A DNA stretch of 17,902 nt from Caldifarciminota bacterium. GTDB lineage: Bacteria; Hydrothermota; Hydrothermia; B15-G9; WFZT01. The stretch is taken from NCBI GenBank assembly GCA_026986655.1, contig JALSOD010000031.1:1-17902 (forward strand), in the 5' to 3' direction. Positions 1-6,736 of this stretch are shown piece after piece. The notes beneath the pieces are model-generated. The model was given only the letters and a program-made list of their open reading frames with translations. It was not told the origin of the DNA and did no database searches. Both the position numbers and the translations under genes were made by a program. Position 1 is the stretch's first letter, and every line of letters starts with the position of its first letter.

Positions 1-1
1 A

Positions 2-1723
2 AAGGATCCCTTCCGACTTTGTATTGTTGAAAAATTTCTGGAAGATCCCCTCTATATGCCTTACAAAGTTGACTCCATTGAAGACACAATAATGAAAATC
101 GAGGATTTTCCACAGGTTCTTACCAACTATCTATCATCTCTGCTTGATGAACAGACGTACGATTTCCCTCTGGAGACAGTGAAGTTCAAGATTCCAGAAA
201 AAGTGCCTGAGGAACTCAGGCCGGGTCTTTCAAAACTCATTGAAACAATGTATGGAGCCTCAGTTCTCGCAAAGAAGTCTTTTGCGAATTTGAGCCAGGG
301 GGAAATTGATACCCTGCTTTCGGACGCGATTTACTGGTGGACAGATGAAGATGATAGTCTGGACGATACACTAAGAGGTGTTCTGCTAAGAGAATTTGGT
401 AAACCCACACCATTTCCATACGGAGACACCACATCTGTGCCACTTGATTCCCTCACCATGATCTTGAAAAAGGTTAGATCGAAGTACATGTTGTCTGCAT
501 TTGGTGATGTTTTAAGTGCAGTGCAGGAATTTGTAAAATCCGCGCCCCGGGTTGATAGTAGTTTCTTCCTGACCTTCAGCTCACCGATAGGCGAGGTTGC
601 TATCGGAGGAACCGGAAAAAATGTCTATTGTGGAGATTATGCTCTGGTGATAGACTTTGGTGGAGATGACGAATACTATGGAAGACTTGGAGCGGGTGTG
701 GGAATACTTGACCACAATGTTGGTGTGTTGATAGATTTTGGCGGCAATGATGTCTACCGCTCAGAAAAGATAGTATCCTTCGGAGCGGGATACATGGGAA
801 TCGGGATTCTTTATGACCTTGGGGGTAATGATTACTACATGACATCTCATGTTGCTCTCGGCTCAGGTATTCTTGGGTGTGGTTACCTGATGGACGAAGA
901 TGGTGATGATGTTTACAGAAGTGGCTTTTTCACCGAGGCCAGTGGTAATTTTGGACTCGGATTATTAGTAGATAAAGCTGGTAACGACGATTATCAGGCG
1001 TACGATTGGGCTCAAGGCTTTGGGTCGGTTAAGGGAATAGGGCTGCTAATCGACGATTCAGGAAACGACAGATACTACGCAGGCGGGCATTACATCCATC
1101 ACCCCCTGTTACCAACAAGTTACAGATCGTTTGCACAGGGATTCGCAATGGGTTGGCGACCGGATATTTCAGGTGGAATTGGCATGCTTTTTGACCGAAA
1201 GGGGAACGATTCTTACTACGTGGAGGTCTACGGGCAGGGAGCAAGCTACTGGATATCGGCTGGCATTCTTGTAGATGATGAAGGTGATGACACCTATCAC
1301 GGGGTCGAATACGTTCAGGGTGCCGGGATTCATCTTTCAAGTGGAATTCTGATTGATCGTGGAGGTAATGATTCATACTTTTCTACTCATGGCCCGTCTC
1401 AGGGAGAGGGGCATGATCTCTCAGTAGGGTGGCTTGTGGACCTCAAGGGGAACGACAACTACTACGTTTCCGGTGGTCAGGGTGCCGGAATTTACAATTC
1501 TGTTGGTATCTTTATCGACGAGAAAGGAAACGATACTTACATGACAAGGGAGAAGAACGCAGGGGAGGGATGGACAAACTGGGGTAGAAATGCGCCGTCA
1601 GTAGGGATTTTCCTCGATCTTGGAGGTAAGGATATGTACCGTAAAGGTCTTCCCGGTGAAGATAACAAAATATGGCTCCAGGGACGTCTTGGAATAGGAA
1701 TAGACACGGAGGCTGGTAAATGA
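2..1723 (+). CDS. DxxGNDxY-repeat protein, probable beta-solenoid (5' partial)
   Basis: I do not recognise a named family. The frame is open from the first complete codon of the window, through an internal ATG at 56, so the true start lies upstream and the N-terminus (including any signal peptide) is not visible. Counted from that ATG, residues 1 to about 180 look mainly helical and acidic. Residues 200-528 contain twelve copies of a D-x-x-G-(G/N)-D-x-Y motif, usually 26-28 residues apart, with hydrophobic GhGhLhD strands between them. The sixth unit is longer (about 45 residues) because of a His/Pro-rich insertion. The regular Gly-Asn-Asp turns resemble the calcium-binding turns of RTX repeats, but the period is about three times longer, so a right-handed beta-solenoid, possibly calcium-stabilised, is an inference. 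It overlaps the next gene by ATGA, so the two are probably translated together. A surface or periplasmic structural role is plausible; no catalytic motif is seen. Confidence 0.85.
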   Translation, partial: KDPFRLCIVEKFLEDPLYMPYKVDSIEDTIMKIEDFPQVLTNYLSSLLDEQTYDFPLETVKFKIPEKVPEELRPGLSKLIETMYGASVLAKKSFANLSQGEIDTLLSDAIYWWTDEDDSLDDTLRGVLLREFGKPTPFPYGDTTSVPLDSLTMILKKVRSKYMLSAFGDVLSAVQEFVKSAPRVDSSFFLTFSSPIGEVAIGGTGKNVYCGDYALVIDFGGDDEYYGRLGAGVGILDHNVGVLIDFGGNDVYRSEKIVSFGAGYMGIGILYDLGGNDYYMTSHVALGSGILGCGYLMDEDGDDVYRSGFFTEASGNFGLGLLVDKAGNDDYQAYDWAQGFGSVKGIGLLIDDSGNDRYYAGGHYIHHPLLPTSYRSFAQGFAMGWRPDISGGIGMLFDRKGNDSYYVEVYGQGASYWISAGILVDDEGDDTYHGVEYVQGAGIHLSSGILIDRGGNDSYFSTHGPSQGEGHDLSVGWLVDLKGNDNYYVSGGQGAGIYNSVGIFIDEKGNDTYMTREKNAGEGWTNWGRNAPSVGIFLDLGGKDMYRKGLPGEDNKIWLQGRLGIGIDTEAGK

Positions 1724-2796
1724 TATCCCTGCTTATGATTTTTCTCATAACCACAAATGGGCCGCAAGCCAATTTAGAGGAACTTTTCAAAAAGGCATCA
1801 AAGTGGCGTGTAGGAGAGGCAATTGAAGAGGTGGATTCGGCGAGAAAAGAGCTTGTTAAGCTCGGAGATAAGTCCCTTGAGTTTATTTTCTCAAAGAAGA
1901 TAAAAACAACATCAACCTTAAAATACCGCGCGATAAAATATGTTGTGAAACATTTAAAAGATAAGGCAAGGCCGTACATTTACCGTGGCTTACATTCCGA
2001 TAACGACACAATCCGGATCAACTGCATAAGACTCCTCGGAGATATGAAGGATAGTCTTTCTGTTGATACCCTGGTAGACCTTCTGAAAAAAGAGAAATCT
2101 AAGAGAGTCAGGAGAGCCATAATTTCTGCTCTGGGAGATATTGGTATTAAGCGTTCTGCCATCGAAATTGTGCCTTATGTGAAAGACGAGGATATGCGGA
2201 CACGACTCGTGGCGTGTATTGCTCTTGGAAAATTGAAAAACGAGAAGTCCATTGATCCACTTTTCGATGCGATGAACGATGAATATTTTCTTGTTAGAGA
2301 ATCTGCGATGTGGGCGCTTGAAAGAATTGGAACAGAAGATGTGCTCAAAAAGGCTCTCGAAAGGATGAAAATAAAATTCTGGGAAGAGCTCATCGGCTCA
2401 GCGGTAAACACAGCGGGTGCCGGGATTGAAATGATCGGGAATCTGAATTTATTAGAGAAAGGGGCTGTGGAGGCTGGAAGAGTGGTACTGCCACCCGTAG
2501 TACAAAAAAATTTTAGCGACAAAATGTGTGAAAGGAGAATCAAATATATCAGACTTGTGGGAGTTGTAGGTGGAAAAATTTATGAGAAGACGCCAGACGA
2601 CAGTCTTGTCATTGAGGCAAGGAAATATTTGATACTGCTTCTCGATTCTCAGTGCTGGATTGCAAGGGGATACGCAGTCAGGGCCCTTGGGCATTTCAAG
2701 GATAGTAGAATTCATCAGTTGCTTGAGGAGAAATCATTGACAGAGACAAATCTATTCGTCCGATCACAGTACAGGGAAGTACTGGAGACAAAATAG
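1720..2796 (+). CDS. Secreted HEAT-repeat protein
   Basis: The ATG at 1720 overlaps the TGA of the upstream gene (ATGA) and has GGAGG at 1708-1712, seven bases upstream. The first 15 or so residues form a short hydrophobic segment (MISLLMIFLITT), consistent with a signal peptide or membrane anchor. Residues about 68-215 hold five helical hairpins of HEAT/PBS-lyase type, with recurring patterns such as VRRAIISALGDIG and LVRESAMWALERIG. Residues 220-275 break the pattern with a Gly/Ala/Val-rich amphipathic stretch, and repeats resume at about 295-335 (WIARGYAVRALG). HEAT arrays are protein-binding scaffolds, and no catalytic residues are visible. Translational coupling suggests it acts with the solenoid protein, perhaps as an envelope scaffold. 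The partner and process are unknown. Confidence 0.85.
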   Translation: MISLLMIFLITTNGPQANLEELFKKASKWRVGEAIEEVDSARKELVKLGDKSLEFIFSKKIKTTSTLKYRAIKYVVKHLKDKARPYIYRGLHSDNDTIRINCIRLLGDMKDSLSVDTLVDLLKKEKSKRVRRAIISALGDIGIKRSAIEIVPYVKDEDMRTRLVACIALGKLKNEKSIDPLFDAMNDEYFLVRESAMWALERIGTEDVLKKALERMKIKFWEELIGSAVNTAGAGIEMIGNLNLLEKGAVEAGRVVLPPVVQKNFSDKMCERRIKYIRLVGVVGGKIYEKTPDDSLVIEARKYLILLLDSQCWIARGYAVRALGHFKDSRIHQLLEEKSLTETNLFVRSQYREVLETK

Positions 2797-2913
2797 GTTT
2801 TAACTGTAAATTACAAGACTCCTTTCAGTCTATCCCTTGCAGTTGAGTTTGGACATGTATCAGGATTGAGGCAGTTTGAGAATTTTTATCATTAAACTAA
2901 ATTGCATGTAATC

Positions 2914-2934
2914 AGGAGGATCTCGACATCTCCT
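2914..2934. repeat. Small inverted repeat in spacer
   Basis: AGGAGGAT and ATCTCCT form a 7-bp stem with one bulged G around a CTCGAC loop. No T-run follows, so it is not a good terminator by itself. It sits directly beside another hairpin and the degenerate repeat, so it may be part of a structured intergenic element. Confidence 0.3.
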
Positions 2935-2937
2935 TCT

Positions 2938-2960
2938 CACAAAGGGAAATTTTGTGTTTT
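2938..2960 (+). terminator. Weak candidate terminator after the HEAT gene
   Basis: CACAAA and TTTGTG form a 6-bp stem around a GGGAAAT loop, followed by TTTT. The position, about 140 nt past the HEAT stop, suits an intrinsic terminator, but the stem is AT-rich and the T-tract is short. This is a tentative call. Confidence 0.25.
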
Positions 2961-3030
2961 AGAAGGTCCCACTTTGAAAAAGGGCAAGGGGATTTTCACA
3001 TTTTAAAAAGTTCCCATTAGAAAAGGGAGA
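2960..3030. repeat. Degenerate copy of an intergenic repeat
   Basis: The 13-mer GGTCCCACTTTGA at 2965-2977 matches 12 of 13 bases with GGTCCCCCTTTGA on the opposite strand of the other long spacer (15896-15908). The surrounding AAAGGG / GGGGA / TTCCC tracts are of the same style. This suggests decayed copies of a dispersed non-coding element, but only two short matches can be seen here. Confidence 0.3.
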
Positions 3031-3277
3031 TAAAGAGTAATTTTATCCCTTCCATATTTTTCGGACTTTCTCTATCTGGATTAGAGTACACCACCAGATT
3101 CAAAAGTTACCCTTCTTTAAAAAATTAAGAGGGAGGTAGTAAATATTTTGAATACCCTGTATTTCCTATTCCCAGAAGGGAACTTTGGGTCGTTTTATAT
3201 GGAATTAAACGGTTAACTGTTAATAAAACATCCCGTATTTTCTATTTAAGCTCCGGGTCAGAATACTTCTCCCTCCC

Positions 3278-4123
3278 TTACTTAATCCTTGAAACAAGTA
3301 CAGGTGTATGGGAGAATCTGACCACCTTTTCTGTCACACTGCCGAGAAGAATTTTTTCAAGTCCCCCGCGACCGTGAGTTGACATCACAATCAGATCAAA
3401 ACCATTTTCTTTTGCAAATTCTATAATGGTGTCAGCGGTAGAAGCTCCAATTTCCACAATATGGTCATTGCACTCTTTAAATTTCTCTCTCATGGAAGCA
3501 AGTGCACTTTTCTTTAGTTCTTCGAGATTAAAGACAGGTACTCCGGAGAGCATGGTATCATCGAAATATCCGGTTATAGGTTCGATAACATGAAAAACAG
3601 TGAGGCTCGCTCCGAACTTATTTTTGAATTCAAGTGCCAGAGGGTAAGATTCTTCAGCCTTTTCCGAAAGATCAGTTGTGTAGAGAATTTTCTCTATCCC
3701 TGGTGGATGGGTTTTATAAACCAGAACCGGAACATCCGCCTTCCGCGCAACTTTGTGTGCCTGAGTACCAATCTCCTCACCAGGATTTCCACCATTCACA
3801 ATCACAAGGTCGATGTCGTTGTGTTTGATAAACTCTACTATTTTCAGATAGGGTGACCCCATGTCGTAACCGTATTCGAAACCATACTCATTTGAGAGGT
3901 CGGAAAGGACAGACTCAACGTTTCGCTGTAAAGATTGAATTGCCTGCTCCACCTCTTCCAGCCTGACATCGTAGGGTACATAGCTACCGAAAACATTCGG
4001 AATAACATGAAAGAGAATCCCATCACCCTGAAGTCTTTCAACTATAAATTTGCTATACTCCAGGAATTTTCTGTTATCCTCTGAAATATCGATGCTTATT
4101 AAAATTTTATTCAATTTATTCAT
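3278..4123 (-). CDS. Universal stress protein, tandem UspA domains
   Basis: At 281 residues this is two fused UspA (about 140-residue) domains. Residues 1-140 start with KILISIDIS and contain a degenerate nucleotide loop (NGGNPGEEIGTQ). Residues 144-281 start with KILYTTDLSEKAE and end with the canonical ATP-binding pattern STHGRGG...LLGSVTEKV (about residues 248-266). The second domain therefore probably binds ATP and the first may not. UspA proteins are cytoplasmic nucleotide-binding stress proteins, and the partner is usually unknown. The gene begins three bases after the apgM stop, and its GGAGC ribosome site lies inside the end of apgM, so it is co-transcribed and probably translationally coupled. 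The pairing hints at stress- or energy-linked expression with glycolysis, which is an inference. Confidence 0.93.
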   Translation of the reverse strand: MNKLNKILISIDISEDNRKFLEYSKFIVERLQGDGILFHVIPNVFGSYVPYDVRLEEVEQAIQSLQRNVESVLSDLSNEYGFEYGYDMGSPYLKIVEFIKHNDIDLVIVNGGNPGEEIGTQAHKVARKADVPVLVYKTHPPGIEKILYTTDLSEKAEESYPLALEFKNKFGASLTVFHVIEPITGYFDDTMLSGVPVFNLEELKKSALASMREKFKECNDHIVEIGASTADTIIEFAKENGFDLIVMSTHGRGGLEKILLGSVTEKVVRFSHTPVLVSRIK

Positions 4124-4126
4124 AGT

Positions 4127-5332
4127 CTAAGCTCCAAATTTTTTTAGTTTTCCTGCATTTGCGAGGAGAATTGGCATAAGGTCCATTGCCCTGATCGTGC
4201 CGAGGTAGCCCTTCGAACAGTCCCGTTCTGTGAATCTCGCCTCACGGTTGAAGATTCCGGCATACTTTGAGTAAATCAGGAGAGGATTTGGATGCCATGA
4301 ATGACCACCTATGAATGAGGGTGTGGAATGATCACCTGTTATAACGAAAACATCGGGTTTCAGTTCGAGAAGTTCAGGAATAAATTTGTCGAGGGCTTCG
4401 ATGACTTTTACCTTTTTCTCAAAATCTCCATCCTCCCCCGCTTTATCTGTATCCTTATAATGCAGATAAAAGAAATCGTATTCGTTCCATAATTCTTTCA
4501 ATTTTTTAACTTCAGTCTCAAAGTTGTCTCCTGCGTCGGGTGTGTCAAAGCCGAGTAACCTTGTTAATCCCTTGTACATTGGGTACGCGGCTATGGAGAG
4601 TGCTCTCAGCTGGTACTTTTCTGGAAACGGCTCAAGATCAGGCACCTTCGCAAATCCTCTTAGCAAGATTCCATTAGCCTTTGGCTCATCTTTCAGTATT
4701 TCCAGTGCTTTTTTGACGAATTTTTTGATAACTTCGGCCGTAAATTTTGCTTCATCTGAAAGTGGCTCTGGATCAAGCATCTTGAGGCCTTCGTGCTGTG
4801 GGTCAGTGTCAGTGAGTTTATCCGACAGGCCATCACCTCTTAAAACAAGTACAAAGCGGTGCTCTTTGCCAGGTTTGAGGATAATTTCGACTCCATCAAT
4901 TTCTTTTATGTGTTCCTGAAGTTTTTCAACAATCTTTCTTGATTGCTCCGTTGGAATTCTGCCTGCTCTTCTGTCAATGATTGTACCATCAGGTTTGATC
5001 GTTGCAAAGTTTCCTCTTGCTGCAACATCCCTTTTTGTCATGTGAAATCCAATTCCCAGTGCTTCAAGGACGCCACGTCCGATCTCGTGTTTTACTGGAT
5101 CATAACCAAAGAGTGAGAGGTGTGCTGGTCCACTACCCGGGGTTATACCGGGTTCCACGGGAATTGTGAGGCCAAGGGCACTTTTACTCGCAAGCTCGTA
5201 GAGGTGTGGTATTTCTGCGACTTCTAATTCTGTCCTATACCCGTGCTCTGGATGTGGAATACCTCCAAGGCCATCTGCCACAAGAAGCAGGATCTTGCTA
5301 TCATTTTTTTCGATAATCTCTTTTAAATCCAT
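4127..5332 (-). CDS. apgM: Cofactor-independent phosphoglycerate mutase, archaeal type (ApgM)
   Basis: This enzyme interconverts 3- and 2-phosphoglycerate in glycolysis and gluconeogenesis. The 401-residue length and motifs fit the ApgM branch of the alkaline phosphatase superfamily rather than the roughly 510-residue bacterial GpmI. Visible elements are the metal Asp in LLVADGLGG (D20), the serine-nucleophile segment PGSGPAHLSLFGYDP (residues 65-79, probably S67), the IGRGVLEALG segment, HYKDTDKAGEDGD (291-303), and metal ligands in ITGDHSTPS (D334, H335) and GGHSWHPNP (H344, H347). All expected ligands are present, so it should be active. The ATG at 5332 is preceded by GGAGG (5340-5344) at good spacing. 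It heads a two-gene unit with the UspA gene, three bases apart. ApgM occurs in archaea and in a scatter of thermophilic and candidate-phylum bacteria. Confidence 0.95.
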   Translation of the reverse strand: MDLKEIIEKNDSKILLLVADGLGGIPHPEHGYRTELEVAEIPHLYELASKSALGLTIPVEPGITPGSGPAHLSLFGYDPVKHEIGRGVLEALGIGFHMTKRDVAARGNFATIKPDGTIIDRRAGRIPTEQSRKIVEKLQEHIKEIDGVEIILKPGKEHRFVLVLRGDGLSDKLTDTDPQHEGLKMLDPEPLSDEAKFTAEVIKKFVKKALEILKDEPKANGILLRGFAKVPDLEPFPEKYQLRALSIAAYPMYKGLTRLLGFDTPDAGDNFETEVKKLKELWNEYDFFYLHYKDTDKAGEDGDFEKKVKVIEALDKFIPELLELKPDVFVITGDHSTPSFIGGHSWHPNPLLIYSKYAGIFNREARFTERDCSKGYLGTIRAMDLMPILLANAGKLKKFGA

Positions 5333-5370
5333 ATTTGAACCTCCGTTTTTCTCAATCTTTCATTAAAAAC

Positions 5371-5376
5371 ATTATA
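5371..5376 (-). promoter_or_regulatory. Probable -10 box of the apgM-uspA unit
   Basis: On the minus strand this is a perfect TATAAT, 38 bases before the apgM ATG, which would give a leader of roughly 30 nt. No good -35 is seen at 16-18 bp spacing, so it may be weak or activator-dependent. A GTGGA-TTTT-TCCAC dyad lies just upstream at 5408-5421 and could be an operator. Confidence 0.5.
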
Positions 5377-5581
5377 CAACAAAAATTACAAAATCTCTAA
5401 TTACTATGTGGATTTTTCCACTATGTTGAAACAAATTCTTAATAGCTAAAAAGAAACATATAACCCTCTCCCAAAATTCAGATTTTACCCTGGACGTTAT
5501 ATCACACGCTTAATAAAGTCCTACGTTTCCAACTATCTGATTAGAGGTTCTCCCCCTCTTTGATCTACTCATAGCAAGTTT

Positions 5582-6736
5582 TCAGACTCCCAGGAAGTTT
5601 TTAACAATTTTAACAATCCTTTCCGATGCGTGGCCGTCACCGTATGGGTTTACTGCTCTGGCCATTTCCCTGTAGTAATTTTCATCTGTCAGGAGTTTTT
5701 TCGCCTCGTTATAGATTTTTTCTCTGTTTGTCCCAACTAATTTTGCAATACCTGCCTCAACTCCTTCCATTCTTTCTGTTACCTCTCTCATTACGAGCAC
5801 AGGTTTGCCAAATGACGGAGCTTCCTCCTGTATCCCCCCTGAGTCCGTCAGGACAATGTAAGACCTCTCAAGGAGAAGGATCAGGGTGGGATAGTCCACC
5901 GGGTCTATAAGGTGCAGGTTCCCAAGATTACCGAGTATTCCAAACACAGGTTCCCTCACATTAGGATTGAGGTGTACGGGATAGACAATTTCAACCTCGT
6001 CATCGAAATTTATGGCTATATCCCTTAATGCGTTACAGAGGTTTTTGAAAGGTTCACCAAAGCTTTCCCTTCTGTGTGCTGTTACAAGGATTAGCTTTTT
6101 GCCCTTTTTAAGTCTATCAATCAACCCCGGTGCAACATTATTCAGGAATTTTTCAATTTTCCTGTCCAGCCCCTTTTCTTTGATTATCTTAATAGCCATC
6201 AGGTTGGCGTCCACAACGGTATTTCCTGTCACGAAGATTTTATCCTCAGGTGTTCCTTCGTTAAGGAGATTTTTTCTCGCCGTTGCTGTTGGAGCAAAGT
6301 GTAGATCGGTCAATCGTCCCACAAGTACCCTGTTGATCTCCTCGGGAAATGGTGAATATTTGTTGTGGCTCCTCAATCCTGCTTCCACATGTCCAACCGG
6401 AATTTTATAGTAAAATGCGGACAGGGCACCTGTGAATGCCGTAGTCGTGTCTCCCTGGACTATCAGAAAATCAGGACGGTATTTTTTGAGAGTTTCTTCG
6501 TATCCTCTGACACTATCTACTGTGATGTCAAATAGGGTCTGATTTGGCCTCATTATTTTCATGTCGCATTCAGGATTAATTCCGAAAAATTCGATCGGCT
6601 GATAGAGCATCTCTCTGTGCTGACCGGTCAGGCATACTATAGTTCTAAACTCCTGGTGCTTTTCAAACTCTTTTATAACGGGTGCGAGTTTTATTGCCTC
6701 TGGTCTCGTTCCAAAGGTAATGAAAATTCTCTTCAC
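5582..6736 (-). CDS. wecB: UDP-N-acetylglucosamine 2-epimerase (non-hydrolysing)
   Basis: WecB interconverts UDP-GlcNAc and UDP-ManNAc in the cytoplasm, supplying ManNAc for surface glycans. The 384-residue length is typical. Family motifs are intact: GTRPEAIKLAPVI (9-21), CLTGQHREM, VQGDTTTAF with D96, HVEAGLRS with E118, FPEEINR with E132, VTAHRRES (H221), YPVHLNPNVREPV (H255) and LTDSGGIQEEAPSFGKPVLV (297-316). The acidic residues fall where the catalytic acids of E. coli WecB do. The start is GTG at 6734-6736, overlapping the TGA of the upstream deacetylase-like gene (GTGA), with AAAGGAG eight bases upstream. It is the last gene of the seven-gene operon and points to ManNAc as the sugar, or a sugar precursor, of the polymer made by the glycosyltransferase encoded upstream. 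Confidence 0.96.
   Translation of the reverse strand: MKRIFITFGTRPEAIKLAPVIKEFEKHQEFRTIVCLTGQHREMLYQPIEFFGINPECDMKIMRPNQTLFDITVDSVRGYEETLKKYRPDFLIVQGDTTTAFTGALSAFYYKIPVGHVEAGLRSHNKYSPFPEEINRVLVGRLTDLHFAPTATARKNLLNEGTPEDKIFVTGNTVVDANLMAIKIIKEKGLDRKIEKFLNNVAPGLIDRLKKGKKLILVTAHRRESFGEPFKNLCNALRDIAINFDDEVEIVYPVHLNPNVREPVFGILGNLGNLHLIDPVDYPTLILLLERSYIVLTDSGGIQEEAPSFGKPVLVMREVTERMEGVEAGIAKLVGTNREKIYNEAKKLLTDENYYREMARAVNPYGDGHASERIVKIVKNFLGV

Larger units (their letters stand above)
2797..3277. other. Gene-free spacer between convergent genes
   Basis: This 481-bp stretch separates the HEAT gene from the opposing uspA gene. I see no credible coding frame. It holds two small hairpins (2914-2934 and 2938-2956), a degenerate G-run/C-run repeat (2960-3030), a weak hairpin at 3171-3189 (CCCAGA/TTTGGG, with one G-T pair), an imperfect palindrome centred on GTTAAC at 3205-3223, and two similar tracts (CCCTGTATTTCCTATT near 3164 and TCCCGTATTTTCTATT near 3230). 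Terminators for both converging units are expected here. Confidence 0.6.

Noticed and set aside
56..58. ATG at 56 as the start of the first gene
   Set aside because: The frame stays open to the window edge with protein-like sequence (LCIVEKFLEDPLY) and there is no purine-rich ribosome site at suitable distance.
1029..1376. Long open frames opposite the solenoid, ligA, apgM and other genes
   Set aside because: They are antisense or frame-shifted shadows with odd composition (for example His/Ser/Pro-rich) and no ribosome sites; the sense frames encode recognisable domains.
650..1650. The repeated Gly-Asn-Asp coding region as a classical RTX toxin or adhesin
   Set aside because: RTX repeats are nonapeptides of GGxGxDxUx form; here the period is 26-28 residues with a Tyr, and no type I secretion genes are present.
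5408..5421. GTGGA-TTTT-TCCAC as an intrinsic terminator
   Set aside because: Only five base pairs, about 160 nt beyond wecB, and no T-tract; it may equally be an operator upstream of apgM.
5543..5559. AGAGG...CCTCT hairpin as the terminator of the seven-gene operon
   Set aside because: The stem is only five base pairs and no T-run follows it on the minus strand.
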